Below, in pieces: positions 1-10,200 of a stretch of DNA of 34,945 nucleotides. The notes beneath the pieces are model-generated. The model made no database searches and had not been told where the DNA came from. It saw only the letters and a program-made list of their open reading frames with translations. Position numbers and translations under genes: made by a program. Location: positions 1-34,945 of IMG/VR virus record IMGVR_UViG_3300010885_007907; one strand, given 5' to 3'. The number at the start of each line of letters is the position of its first letter. The first letter of the stretch is position 1. The DNA comes from a virus.

Positions 1-370
1 ACCAGTATACAGATACGCCGCTGCTATCAATTAATTGTTTACTTCCCCAATCTACACTTGTTAATTGTGCTCCATCAACTAATAATCTGTTAGACCAGTT
101 AACTGAAAGGATAGCAGATGCATCGTTTAAATAACTATTCCCTGTATCTATCCCGCCATTACTTCCCGATACTAGTAATGACCCTGTAATTACGGTGTTA
201 CCTATGACATCTAAAGAACCGGTTATTGCAGCAGATCCGGTATATGGGAATACAGAGGGCAGTGAAAACAATGAACCTGTGCCGTTATATATATTAACAC
301 CGTCGGTTTGAAGAACACGTTGATACGTGTTTTGAATATTCTGACCTGTTAGGTCTGGTAATCCTGGCAT
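1..370 (-). CDS. Tail-fibre-like protein, N-terminal part (runs off the left edge)
   Basis: An open frame starts at the ATG at 370-368 and stays open to base 1, giving 123 codons of the amino end of a longer protein. The start reads MPGLPDLTGQNIQNTYQRVL and is followed by 'LQTDGVNIYNGTGSLFSLPS', then Ser/Thr/Gly-rich sequence with repeated 'ITGSL' steps. This style is typical of fibre and adhesin shafts in T4-like environmental phages, and it echoes the ITGSL/TGSL steps in the fibre encoded at 1490-4384. The gene begins 6 bases after the stop of the upstream 188-residue gene, so it probably shares its transcript. The carboxyl end, where a receptor-binding or chaperone domain would lie, is outside the window. 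The fibre assignment rests on composition and remembered family resemblance; receptor specificity cannot be inferred. Confidence 0.7.
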   Translation of the reverse strand, partial: MPGLPDLTGQNIQNTYQRVLQTDGVNIYNGTGSLFSLPSVFPYTGSAAITGSLDVIGNTVITGSLLVSGSNGGIDTGNSYLNDASAILSVNWSNRLLVDGAQLTSVDWGSKQLIDSSGVSVYW

Positions 371-376
371 AACTTA

Positions 377-943
377 TTATTTTGGTAAATGCTTTAACAA
401 TCCATCGATTATTTTAGCTGTTTGTGTTTTTGTAACTGTATTTTCTTGCAAGTAAGTTGCAATAATTGTATTCAATTTATTTTTCTTAATTGATAAGTTT
501 GAAAGCTTAATATCTTCTTTAATTAACATTTTAATAAGACGTATAATGTGTTCTTTGATCGGCGAACCAATATCATTTTTAACATTTGTAACAGCAACTT
601 TTGGTGTAGCCGATTCCATAATAACATTGGCGTCTTGTGATTTAACTTCTACAGTTATACCTTTAGATGCCAATACTGAAAAGTTTGAACTCCATGGAAC
701 AAAGTAAGTATCATCAGCAATTACTTCTAGCTTTAATTTACCGGTAGTATTTTCGCCTAATAAACCTGACAATTTCTTGATAGGGACTTTGCATTTACCT
801 TGGCTATCAATTGTACCAGTAAACAGTAAGTTAATATCTTGAGATTCAATTACTATACGAGCAACACTATTTCTTAAAGATGCTCCTTCCAATTTAATAT
901 TGCATTCGAATATTTCGGTCTTGTCGGTAAACAGTTTATACAT
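377..943 (-). CDS. Conserved phage protein, 188 aa, unknown function
   Basis: I do not recognise a named function. The first ~105 residues look like a beta-rich domain (for example 'KLFTDKTEIFECNIKLEGAS', then alternating hydrophobic residues and 'GKLKLEVIADDTYFVPW'). The last ~65 residues look helical and Lys-rich, with 'KEHIIRLIKMLIKEDIKL' and a short terminal helix. Similar two-part proteins occur, as I recall, beside structural genes of T4-like environmental phages, so a virion or assembly role is plausible. Its ATG overlaps the stop of the upstream 108-residue gene by one base (TAATG at 945-941), which suggests translational coupling. It is the last of three small genes that follow the 964-residue fibre. 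Confidence 0.75.
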   Translation of the reverse strand: MYKLFTDKTEIFECNIKLEGASLRNSVARIVIESQDINLLFTGTIDSQGKCKVPIKKLSGLLGENTTGKLKLEVIADDTYFVPWSSNFSVLASKGITVEVKSQDANVIMESATPKVAVTNVKNDIGSPIKEHIIRLIKMLIKEDIKLSNLSIKKNKLNTIIATYLQENTVTKTQTAKIIDGLLKHLPK

Positions 944-1269
944 TATAGTTCCAATTCTACTTTAGTCATTACGTCTTTAACGACCATATCTATATCAGAT
1001 ATAAATATCTTGTGCTCTTTTATTTCTTTGATTTCTTTAATATCTTTACCTTGTACTTGGCATAACAACTCTACAAACCGTTTTTTCTTGGCAGGTTCTT
1101 TTTGAAAAAGCTTTTCAACTTCTACAATGCCGCCGCCGGAAGCTATCTGCGCAACTTCGGTTACTAAAGCTACATCATTCCATTTAAATGGAGATACGCT
1201 TTGATTTGGAAATGGATTAGTATTCCAAGCAAAGTTTGCAGTGTTCCAAGTAAACGGTGTAGTTGCCAT
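943..1269 (-). CDS. Small phage protein with Trp/Asn-repeated N-terminus, 108 aa
   Basis: Function unknown. The amino end carries an imperfect aromatic repeat: FTWNTANFAWNTNPF, then FKWND about ten residues later, which may be a short strand or interaction motif. The middle has a hydrophobic helix-like stretch (VALVTEVAQIA). The rest is charged and Lys-rich with a short 'KEIKEIKE' run. The start ATG (1269-1267) overlaps the stop of the upstream 74-residue gene (TAATG), and its own stop overlaps the next start in the same way, so the three small genes are probably translated together after the fibre gene. A structural or fibre-accessory role is inferred from position only. Confidence 0.7.
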   Translation of the reverse strand: MATTPFTWNTANFAWNTNPFPNQSVSPFKWNDVALVTEVAQIASGGGIVEVEKLFQKEPAKKKRFVELLCQVQGKDIKEIKEIKEHKIFISDIDMVVKDVMTKVELEL

Positions 1270-1493
1270 TAATATTGTAGTCCAATGGCAGTAATAAATT
1301 CTTCAATTGAATTATAGAACGTGCCGTTAATAGAAATAAAGGTATAATCAAAAAATACTACTCCATTATTAAATTCTATATAAAATTGTACGTCACTGGC
1401 AATAAGATATCCTTTTGAAAACTGCTCGTTTGCAAAAAGTCTGTTTTTGTCGTTTAAAATTACACCACCTGGTATTGTTGTTATGTCAATCAT
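1269..1493 (-). CDS. Small hypothetical protein, 74 aa, downstream of the fibre gene
   Basis: Function unknown. The protein is short, acidic to neutral and rich in aromatic and beta-forming residues (YLIASDVQFYIEFNNGVVFF, FISINGTFYNSIEEF), so a small all-beta fold is likely. It has no signal peptide, membrane segment or cysteine. The ATG at 1493-1491 overlaps the TGA stop of the 964-residue fibre gene (ATGA at 1493-1490), and its stop overlaps the following start. Such tight coupling to a fibre gene is what one would see for a small fibre-attachment or assembly protein, but nothing in the sequence proves it. Confidence 0.65.
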   Translation of the reverse strand: MIDITTIPGGVILNDKNRLFANEQFSKGYLIASDVQFYIEFNNGVVFFDYTFISINGTFYNSIEEFITAIGLQY

Positions 1494-4384
1494 ATGCGTT
1501 CTATAGTTACCATTGTTGAATACGCCGAATCCGCCGCGTTTGTGTTTGATATGGCTATAATAATAAATGAAGATAAGAAAAAATCCGTCGACGTAATTGT
1601 TCTATTAGTTGCTGCATTATCTGTTGCTAACGAAGTACCTACACCGGCAGATTCTACATCAGAAGATAAACTAACACCCGCCTGAGGTAGTAAATTATAG
1701 GTTCGTTCTAATTGCATATATGTAGTATTACCTGTAAGTATTCCTAAACTGTTCGCACCTAATATAGTATTTGTATAATTATGAAAAATAGTAACTGTAG
1801 TATTACCGCCAGTGGCTACTTTTGCAATACGAGCCTTAACTCTAACCATATCTCCGGGTTTAAAAGTGTAAGCAGGTATAGCTAATGACACCGATGCGGT
1901 TGCTGCACTTCCACCCGGGCCTATAATTGATCCGGTATTAAAACTTCTAATTACAGATAATCGTCCAGATAAGAATGAAGCTGTTGCTGCAAATGAAGCA
2001 CTTGTAACAGATCCTAATAGGAATGAAGCTGTTGCTGCATTTGTAGCCCAACTTGCAGTTCCTTGTAATGAGCCTGTTATAGATGGGGCTATGAGTGAAC
2101 CTGTTACAGTTACATTACCAATAAAGTTACTAGATCCAGATACATTTAATATATTAGACCATGTTGTTCCATTACCGGTATCATAAGGTCCTATTAATAC
2201 ACCAGCACTTGGTGATGGTTTCATTATAATACTTCTAGTATATGAACCAGGAGATGCTATCAGTGAGATATTTCCATTTCCATCATATATAGAAATGCTG
2301 TTATTATTTACAGCATCTGTCCAAGCATTATTTAATGTAAATGACCCATAAGATGGATATCTATATAATATGGAACCAGTTACTGTTAGGTCATTAGTGA
2401 AAATTGAACTACCATCATCTCTTATTGTTAAACTTGCACTTCCATTTGTATTTTCTACACGTAACGCTGTTGTTGCGCTTGTAGCACCCGCGCCTTTAAT
2501 ATGTACTTTAGAAGAAGGAGATGAAGTACCTACTCCTAATTGTTCTGTACTTTGCACAAATGTAGACCATACACCTCCGGCTGGTGTAGCGAATATTTGG
2601 TCACCCCATACTTCCATTGTAGAATTAGGATCACCGGTAGCACCTACTCTAAGTCTTGCGCTAATACCGACTCTCCCAGAAACACTTAATGTAGAAGCAG
2701 GTGTTAAAGTACCAATACCAACTTTACCACTACTACTTGCAAATAATAAAGGAATTGATCCATGATTAAATGATATACTACCACTAGTGGTTTCTATTGC
2801 TCTATAATCAGCGGCTGATGTTAATGTAGGTTGAATATATAAACCTCTTGTTATACCATTTGCACCTCCAGATTGGCTTACAGCTTGAACAAGATATATA
2901 CCCATATGTTCACGAGTACCACTTGTTGGGTTAAATGTATTAGTAAGTCTTACACGTTCATCTGTTCCCGAGGTACCAGTGTCAGTTGTGCCTGTCATTT
3001 GTAGACGGCCTGTAGCTGTTATTAAAAATCTATTTACAGCACTTGCATCATACCCTTGTATAATATAGTTTCCGCCTCCACTTCCATTAGCTGTAATTGC
3101 TAAAGCTGTGTTTAATACTCCAGTATTACCAATTCCAACAGTACCACTTCCACTGATACGCATTCTTTCAGTACCACCAGTTTGGAATATATGATCTTGA
3201 ACACCTGAGGTATTAATATTATATATAGCTCCACTAGTACCACCTGATAGTTCTACATAGTTAGCATTATTATTACCACGTGTTAAGCGTAAAGTACCGT
3301 TACTGCTTCCAACACCATAAATTTCTAAATCACTATTAGGGACTATGTTTCCAATACCTACTCTTCCACTACTAGAAACAAACATTCTTACAGAACCGCT
3401 AGTTTCAAATGCTAATGATTGATTATCATTAGTACCTAATAAAGCAGTAGTACCAAAACTATTTCCATTTTGTACAAACGCATTTGTACTTGCAGTATTG
3501 ATAAATGATGCTGTTAGTGCATTTGTAGCCCAACTTGCAGTACCAAATAATGATCCTGTAAATAAACCATTAAATGATCCACTAAATGAACCTGTGTTTG
3601 ATAAAAATTGATCTACACGATTTGCTGTTAATATTACAGATGGTATTCCGGGGTGTGTGCCTGAAATTGGTTCTGCAAGTAATCTTAGATCAGTATCAGC
3701 AGATAGCCATATAATTTGGTAATAATCTCCAGCTGCTGATGTTACAAACCAGTTCCAAGCTGCTACTTGTTTATCATTATTACCACTTAATGTTAAGGTA
3801 GTTGCTGTATCAGTTAAATCAATTCCATTTTTACGTAACCATATTACTATTTCATCTGCTCCACTATCTGTTTTATCTATTTGTGCTGAGAATTGAATAT
3901 TGTATATTCCGGCATTTTTTGTTTTAACATATGTGTTAAAAGGATTTGTTGACCCAGATATTGATACTCCGTTTGTTATGTCTGTTGAATCAAAAGACAT
4001 TGAACGAGGTACATTAGCTACAGGATTAGTTTGAGTTGTTGTATCATAAAAACTACCATATGATCCTGTTGCTGTATTAAATCCTCCCCCACCCGCTGTT
4101 GAAGAAACAGTAACTTGACCTAAACCATTTGTTGGTGATAAAGTAATATTAGGACCCGCTAGTAATTGAGTCACACCACCATTAGAGGCATATGAAGCTG
4201 TTAAGGCGTAAGAAGCACTTATAGCACTTCCACCCCCACTACCAGTAAATTCTTTTACAATATTTCCAGATCCGCTGCCGTAAAATAGCCGGCCGTCTTT
4301 AGTATTAATGGCTAATTCGCCTTGTTGTAATGAAGTAGGTGTAACTCCTACGCCGGTACTATTTTTTATTATTATTGTAGCCAT
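1490..4384 (-). CDS. Tail fibre protein, 964 aa, with VGIG repeats
   Basis: A likely receptor-contacting fibre. The amino end contains 'LQQGELAINTKDGRLFY' (residues ~19-35), a common opening of phage fibre proteins. Residues ~155-235 look like a C1q/TNF-like jelly roll ('AGIYNIQFSAQI', 'IVIWLRKNG', 'VAAWNWFV'). The shaft is low-complexity with GTASWATNA/TASF steps (around 281-294 and 775-804) and four degenerate repeats of the 'GxVGIGtxxPxSxLxV' type near 340, 414, 553 and 615, a motif shared by many phage and bacterial adhesins. The last ~130 residues form a separate beta-rich tip. There is no visible peptidase-S74 chaperone domain, which often follows VGIG repeats. The start is only 3 bases after an ATATTTATAT motif and I see no ribosome binding site, which is unusual here. 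The stop overlaps the next gene as ATGA. Confidence 0.85.
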   Translation of the reverse strand: MATIIIKNSTGVGVTPTSLQQGELAINTKDGRLFYGSGSGNIVKEFTGSGGGSAISASYALTASYASNGGVTQLLAGPNITLSPTNGLGQVTVSSTAGGGGFNTATGSYGSFYDTTTQTNPVANVPRSMSFDSTDITNGVSISGSTNPFNTYVKTKNAGIYNIQFSAQIDKTDSGADEIVIWLRKNGIDLTDTATTLTLSGNNDKQVAAWNWFVTSAAGDYYQIIWLSADTDLRLLAEPISGTHPGIPSVILTANRVDQFLSNTGSFSGSFNGLFTGSLFGTASWATNALTASFINTASTNAFVQNGNSFGTTALLGTNDNQSLAFETSGSVRMFVSSSGRVGIGNIVPNSDLEIYGVGSSNGTLRLTRGNNNANYVELSGGTSGAIYNINTSGVQDHIFQTGGTERMRISGSGTVGIGNTGVLNTALAITANGSGGGNYIIQGYDASAVNRFLITATGRLQMTGTTDTGTSGTDERVRLTNTFNPTSGTREHMGIYLVQAVSQSGGANGITRGLYIQPTLTSAADYRAIETTSGSISFNHGSIPLLFASSSGKVGIGTLTPASTLSVSGRVGISARLRVGATGDPNSTMEVWGDQIFATPAGGVWSTFVQSTEQLGVGTSSPSSKVHIKGAGATSATTALRVENTNGSASLTIRDDGSSIFTNDLTVTGSILYRYPSYGSFTLNNAWTDAVNNNSISIYDGNGNISLIASPGSYTRSIIMKPSPSAGVLIGPYDTGNGTTWSNILNVSGSSNFIGNVTVTGSLIAPSITGSLQGTASWATNAATASFLLGSVTSASFAATASFLSGRLSVIRSFNTGSIIGPGGSAATASVSLAIPAYTFKPGDMVRVKARIAKVATGGNTTVTIFHNYTNTILGANSLGILTGNTTYMQLERTYNLLPQAGVSLSSDVESAGVGTSLATDNAATNRTITSTDFFLSSFIIIAISNTNAADSAYSTMVTIERI
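1973..2039. repeat. 19-base direct repeat in the fibre gene (1973-1991 and 2021-2039)
   Basis: The 19 bases GAATGAAGCTGTTGCTGCA (plus strand) occur at 1973-1991 and again at 2021-2039. They encode the Ala/Thr/Ser 'AATASF' steps near the carboxyl end of the shaft. A perfect copy at the nucleotide level suggests recent duplication or ongoing homogenisation. Confidence 0.85.
2037..3541. repeat. 23-base dispersed direct repeat in the fibre gene (2037-2059 and 3519-3541)
   Basis: An identical 23-base sequence, beginning GCATTTGTAGCCC and ending ACTTGCAGT on the plus strand, occurs at 2037-2059 and 3519-3541, about 1.5 kb apart in the same orientation. It encodes TASWATNA in both shaft segments. 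Recombination between the copies would delete the jelly-roll-distal half of the shaft, including all four VGIG repeats, in frame, so this could be a site for fibre-length change. Confidence 0.85.
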
Positions 4385-4387
4385 TTT

Positions 4388-4397
4388 ATATAAATAT
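4388..4397 (-). promoter_or_regulatory. ATATTTAT motif before the fibre gene
   Basis: The coding strand reads ATATTTATAT, ending 3 bases before the ATG of the 964-residue fibre gene. It is one of seven near-identical sites placed just before genes in this window. This copy is too close to the start codon to leave room for a ribosome binding site. Confidence 0.45.
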
Positions 4398-4402
4398 TAA
4401 CA

Positions 4403-7186
4403 TTAGAATGTACCGCCGTCTATATACGAAGCTGTTGCAACTGATAGCGACGATAAATCTATAGCATCGAATGTCCCGTCACCTTTATATAATAATAAGG
4501 CTATATTTGCAAATACGGACGGGGCAGGTGTTGATACATAGAACGAGCCAGTATTGATCGAACCAGCGCCCCCTATGGCCGATGAGCCAGTATAAAATAA
4601 TTGACCAGAGCTATTAATAACTAATACGTTATTAGCTGCCGGTGAAGTTGTTAAGCCGTTAAAATAAATAGAACCCGATAACGTCGATGTTGTCGTGCCT
4701 TTAATAGACCTTAAATCAAATCCTGGTGACTTTATTCTAAACTCATTTTCAGCTGAACTAATACGTATGTACGATGATGTATTAGCCATAGCTTGAAATC
4801 CAATCCCGCCACTAACAAATTCATTTGTAACGTTACGTAATACAGACCCGGAGTAAAATATAAACCCTGCATTAGAGCCAGTATCTATGCCGGTGTAACC
4901 AACCGATCGGATGAATCCAGAACTTACACCGGCTAATTCGATACCACTATTAGTTTGATTACTTAAGAATATAGAACCGGTAATTAAGTTATTAGTACCG
5001 TCGATATAAGTATTATCACCGTCAAATACTGCACCGAATGCAATACTTTCTAAATCTGCTTTATTACCGCGGTAATCAAAATACTGAAATTTAAATGTTA
5101 TAGGTGTATTTAAATGCTCAGTCGGTATACGTTTTGCTAATCGTGTATAGTTAGGTGAGAATCCGGTTTCTTTATCCGCTAATAATTGAATATCCGCAAT
5201 AATAAATGAACCACGACGGGTAACAAACTTAATATCAATCGGGCCGTTATCTTCTGCTTTAAATCTAAAAACTACATTACCATATGCATTTGGTACATGT
5301 TTAATTTGGTATGTACCGATACGTGTCCCTAACGGTCCATTATCTCTGAAATTACCGGTTAATGTAGCATTTATATTAGGTACAGTTACTATCTCACCTG
5401 CCTGCGAATAACGAAAATCTTCTTGAAATGAAACGCGAGAACCGGATACATATACATCTAAACGTGCATTTGGTATATTTGTATCAGCTGATGAATATAA
5501 ACCTATATTCGGGTCATTTGCAATTCTAAATTTTACTAAATACTCTGTATTCTTAGTTACATATGGCCGATATTGTTGTTGTATATTAAATATACCCGCA
5601 TCTCCAATATTAGCAAGGTATTGAGTAGCAGGACTCCAATTGGAATTAAATCTAGCTCCGCCTATAATAGTATTATTATCATAAGTTATTGCAAATGGAT
5701 TCGTTACTGACCCATATGAGCTTGACATCCAATATTGATTGATCTCTGCTAGACTATCAAATCGTCCGTAATTTTCATAATATGAACCTATAACAACGTT
5801 AGTTTCTAATGAACCCGAATCAATTAATAAATCTGTTTGTTCTAGTATTGAATCGCCCAGGTCAATAAAGTCGCCAAAGAATCCACTAGGCTTATAAAGT
5901 GTTTTAATCTTATATACATCGCCAGTCGCCGGTTCAATATCAGTCAAGATTATATCAGCAAAGCTAGCAGAGTTTTGTGTTAATACTGTAGCAGTAGGTT
6001 GTATAAAACTAGCGGTAAAGTTTGTAGAAGCTTTAAGTGCTGTAATATTGTAATTAGTATACCCACCACCCCCAGTTCCGCCGCCAACTGGTAAAGTTTG
6101 TAATTTACGTACTAATACATTAAAAGGCCCAAATGTATTATCCGAATCATTTTTAAATCCAGCAAACTGGGCCACTAATGCTTGTGTCGAATTAATAACA
6201 TTAACAACAGCGAATTTTATAGATCCGCTTAATTGATTAGGTGAAGTTGAATAACTGGCATTTGTTTCATTAATCTGTGAATTTGGATATATTAAATTTC
6301 CTTTACCACGTGTTAATGGTTGTATGTTAATGCTAGGATTTGTCACTACAATAACACCACCTTCCATTTGAGCTGTTAATGGAAACCCAGTTGTTGTAAG
6401 TAATGAATAACCGTTTAATGTATTCAATGGAGGCGACAATGCCGTTGTTCCATTAGATAAAGCTAATGTATTTTCCGTAGAAGTTAAATCATAGAACTGA
6501 TTACCAAATGACGGCGTACCCGCAGATTGTGCCCCTTGTGGTGTAGTGGTTCCTGGTCCTACTGGACCGCCTAAAGACGTATTAATTATACTACCTATAA
6601 CCTGAGATGGCGCAGGTGATATTGTCATTGTACCACCCGACGCTGATATTTGAGTAAAGACGTTGTATATGCTAGTAGGTTGTGTATATGCTTGTACAAC
6701 TTCAGAAACTACTAGCGACGGATATTGTGTAAATATAATTTCAACATCGTTACGATCATCTGGTGCGATAGTAATGTTACGTGACCATATTACGTTTGGC
6801 TGATTTCTATTATTTAATGAAGACGGTATTTCTATTCCCGTTGTTGGGTCAACAGCAGTACGGCCGGCTAAATATACAGTACAATTATCAGGTGATGTAT
6901 CTTCATAGATATATACAGCTATTACACGTGTACCATCTTTTTCAACGTAATTTAACGGCTCGTAATAAATCGGATTACCGTTAAAATCTAAAATTTCAAC
7001 GAAGATTTCACTATTATGTACTAAATTAGATGGATGAGCACGCATCTTAAACAAGTTCTTACCAGCCTTAAATTTTTCTGGGAAGTGTACAATGTTAAAG
7101 AAGTCCGGAGATGTTAGACTAGTATCTCTTATTAAATAATCATAATCTTTTAATCCTACGTATGAGACTTTTTTACGTAACGGCAT
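4403..7186 (-). CDS. Large tail/fibre structural protein, 927 aa
   Basis: A probable virion structural protein of the tail-fibre or baseplate periphery. Residues 1-170 form a compact beta-rich amino domain with 'FKAGKNLFKMRAHPSNLVHN', 'VEILDFNGNPIYYEPLNYVE' and 'RVIAVYIYEDTS', an Ig-like pattern that I associate with structural proteins of T4-like environmental phages. A long Ser/Thr/Gly/Asn-rich middle follows. Residues ~470-700 are a second globular region with aromatic beta strands, and the last ~200 residues are shaft-like with GSxxxSG steps and the ending 'ATASYIDGGTF', comparable to the TASYA steps of the next gene. Coding sequence starts after an AGGAA-type ribosome binding site about 8 bases upstream. 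It precedes the 964-residue fibre gene by 18 bases, so the two are probably assembled together. The exact location in the particle is not known. Confidence 0.75.
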   Translation of the reverse strand: MPLRKKVSYVGLKDYDYLIRDTSLTSPDFFNIVHFPEKFKAGKNLFKMRAHPSNLVHNSEIFVEILDFNGNPIYYEPLNYVEKDGTRVIAVYIYEDTSPDNCTVYLAGRTAVDPTTGIEIPSSLNNRNQPNVIWSRNITIAPDDRNDVEIIFTQYPSLVVSEVVQAYTQPTSIYNVFTQISASGGTMTISPAPSQVIGSIINTSLGGPVGPGTTTPQGAQSAGTPSFGNQFYDLTSTENTLALSNGTTALSPPLNTLNGYSLLTTTGFPLTAQMEGGVIVVTNPSINIQPLTRGKGNLIYPNSQINETNASYSTSPNQLSGSIKFAVVNVINSTQALVAQFAGFKNDSDNTFGPFNVLVRKLQTLPVGGGTGGGGYTNYNITALKASTNFTASFIQPTATVLTQNSASFADIILTDIEPATGDVYKIKTLYKPSGFFGDFIDLGDSILEQTDLLIDSGSLETNVVIGSYYENYGRFDSLAEINQYWMSSSYGSVTNPFAITYDNNTIIGGARFNSNWSPATQYLANIGDAGIFNIQQQYRPYVTKNTEYLVKFRIANDPNIGLYSSADTNIPNARLDVYVSGSRVSFQEDFRYSQAGEIVTVPNINATLTGNFRDNGPLGTRIGTYQIKHVPNAYGNVVFRFKAEDNGPIDIKFVTRRGSFIIADIQLLADKETGFSPNYTRLAKRIPTEHLNTPITFKFQYFDYRGNKADLESIAFGAVFDGDNTYIDGTNNLITGSIFLSNQTNSGIELAGVSSGFIRSVGYTGIDTGSNAGFIFYSGSVLRNVTNEFVSGGIGFQAMANTSSYIRISSAENEFRIKSPGFDLRSIKGTTTSTLSGSIYFNGLTTSPAANNVLVINSSGQLFYTGSSAIGGAGSINTGSFYVSTPAPSVFANIALLLYKGDGTFDAIDLSSLSVATASYIDGGTF

Positions 7187-7202
7187 CTAGTATTCCTGTT
7201 TC

Positions 7203-7212
7203 ATATAAATAT
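7203..7212 (-). promoter_or_regulatory. ATATTTAT motif before the 927-aa structural gene
   Basis: The coding strand reads ATATTTATAT and ends 16 bases before the ATG at 7186, with an AGGAA ribosome binding site between them. The motif overlaps the TGA stop of the recombination nuclease gene by one base. It marks the junction between the DNA-metabolism island and the fibre module. Confidence 0.5.
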
Positions 7213-10200
7213 CAAGAATAACTTATTTTAGAATATCCGCTATCTTTCTTAATTTCAATAAGTTTATCTACAATGTCTCTCATAGCATCAATATGTGATA
7301 TACACATAATAAAACCGAACTGAGACTTAAGGTAATCAAATAACGCAAACATGCTGTTTAAATTATCAGAATCTAATACCCCAAACCCTTCGTCTATTGC
7401 TAAGAAGTTTGGTCTCGGTAAACTAGATATTTTAATTAATGAAGTACGTATCGCTAATGAAGCAACAAACTTTTCCATGCCAGATGTTAATTCCAATGGC
7501 CAAAAGTTATCATGATCGTATACAATATAGCCATTGATATTCTTTCCATCAGTTTCTAATAGAATAGAAAAATCTACAATTTGCGCTAATATATTATTTA
7601 TTTCAGCTTCAATCTGCGGAAGTGCCTTTGTTATTAATCGATACGGTACTCCATCTCGTTTAACCGATAACAAATAATATTCATAACCTTTATATTGTAT
7701 TTCTAAATCATGTAACCTTGTAATAGCTTTTTCAGCATCTTGCTTAGCCTGTTCTGCCATTAGTATCTTTCCAGAAATCTGTAATATATTTGATTCTAAA
7801 GATTTTATTTCAGTTGCTAAATCAGCAATCTCTTGTTGATGCTCTAAAATTTCTTCACTCTTTTCTTCATTAAACTTAAGGTCATCGATATGTTGTAATG
7901 AATCGTTCAGCAATCGATTCAATTCTTGTAATTCTGAGTTAATATTTTGAATTGCCAATTTTATCTTTTGATCCTTCAATTGCAATTCAGACTGCTTTAA
8001 AATATATTTTCCTTCAAGGGCTTTTAATTCATTTATTGCTATATAAGCTTTATTGACGCTGTACATGTCACACTTTGGCCAGATCATATCAATTTCTGTT
8101 TGTAATGCCGCATATTCTTTTTGTAATATTGGTAATTGTTCACTAGCTTTTTTAGTATCTTGTAACCACGGATTAGCCATACAATATTTACAGTTCGGAT
8201 CCCATTGATGCTTTTCTAATTTAGAAACCATTTTTTCTGCATGTGCAATATCCATTTCTAATAATTTTGCCTTTGAAGTTAATTCACGATGTGTATCAAT
8301 GTTACTTAAAATTATTTGTTTCTCGGCGTCTATAGAATCTAAATCGTACTTACTAAGTGTTTGAGCTGTACTAGCAATATTGATAATCATAGTATCAATT
8401 TGATCTGTTATATCATTAGATTGTTCTAATAAACTATCCAATTCAGTTTGTTTCTTATCAAGCTTGACACGTATATTATCCGGCTTTTCGATACCAGTAC
8501 CAATAGTCTTTAGTTCTTTAGTCATGTTAATAACTATTTCAGTTAGATCATCCTTCATAGATTCCAACTCAGACTTTTGTTTAGTAATATTTGCTAACGA
8601 TTTAGATAAATTTGTTATAGATTGGTCAGCTTCTGCTAGTGATGTACTATGATCTATACGCTTATACTCTCTAATTAACGCAGCTGTCTCGCGAATCTCT
8701 TCGTTTGCTATCTGGTATTGTTGTTCAAATACATCGATATCTAAAAACTGAGTAAGTAGTTCTTTACGTTCGCGTTGTGACATATCAATAAACCCAGTAT
8801 TATTACTTTGTAATGATAAAGCTGTTAATACAAAGTCTTCATATGAACCAAGATACTGACGAATGATTTTATTTGTAGTGTCCCGTTGGTCTCCGTTTAA
8901 TAATATCTCCTCACCATTCTCATCAATATACCAAAAGTTAACATCGACTTTAACATGGCCTTTATTATTCTTTTTACCAGTACGTTGTATAAAATAATCT
9001 TTACCGTCTAATTCAAATTGAAACTTACAATCAAACGTAGTACGTTTATTATTTAGTACATGTATTGCTTTTGTAGTACGACTACATCTATCAAAACAAC
9101 AAAATGCTAAAGCATCTAATAATGTAGACTTTCCGGAAGCGTTAGGAGCAAATAATCCGTACGAGCCATTTAGTGTAGAAAAATCAATAACATTATCATT
9201 ACCATAGCTGAACATGTTACTAAATTCAAACATTTTAGGCGTCCATAATGCGTTTCTAGTTATTTCAGATTCAGGTAATTTACCATGTACTGTACGATTG
9301 ATATGCCTAACACAATCTAACAATTCTTCATCCAATGCATATTCATCATTTAAGTAATCAGTAATAGCAGTGTTTTGCCATTCTACATCTCTAATATTAC
9401 CAAAGTTAACTTTTTGCTTAGGATCGTAATTACTTAATGCATTTACTTTATGAATTGTAATTTCTTGTACTTTATATTGCTTACGTAATTCTGATACTAT
9501 AGTTTTTAATACAGATGTCTCAGTATCCTTAACCTTTAATCTTAATTTAGGCTTCTTAGGTACATCCATCGACGGATTAAGAATAACACCGTTATCTACT
9601 TCAAACGTATAATACCCATGGTCATTAACAATTTCAACAAACTCAGAAGAGCTAGTTGCTAAGTCCCATACTAAAATACCATGATGTAAAGCTTCTCCAT
9701 GATTTTGTTGAATTAAACTTCCTGGATATGCAATCGTTTTTTCAGCATCTAAGAATTGTAACTTATGAATATCACCTAGCAATACTAAATCATGTCCTTC
9801 GAACAATTCATTCGTAACATGTGTATTACTTAAGGTCATTCCGATATCAGTTTGAGCTAAATTTACAGCTCCATGATGTAAAGCAATCTTATATTTTCCA
9901 TCAAAATCCTTAGCTTTTATGTATTCAGATGGCTTATTAAAAATGGACATAACGTTAAAGTGTACATCGGATATACAATATATCCCGTTGTCTTTAAGAT
10001 AATGTAATTGAGGGTGGTTAAGGGCCTTAACAATAGGGGAAATGGCATCTAAACGATTAGCGTTATTAAGATTACAATCATGATTTCCGCAAATTACTAT
10101 TGTAGGTGCAATATCTGCTAAATTCTGAAAGAAATCTGATACTACATGCACTAGTTCCGGTGACATATCTGTCTTAGCATGTACAATATCTCCAGCTACA

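Noticed and set aside
1973-2059. Clustered short repeats as a possible CRISPR array
   Set aside because: The repeats are in frame within a fibre shaft, are few, and have no regular spacer structure; they are coding repeats.
2370-2765. 131-codon plus-strand open frame opposite the fibre gene
   Set aside because: It mirrors the repetitive Ser/Thr/Gly fibre codons; the Pro/Val/Leu-rich product looks like no protein family and no other gene is on this strand.
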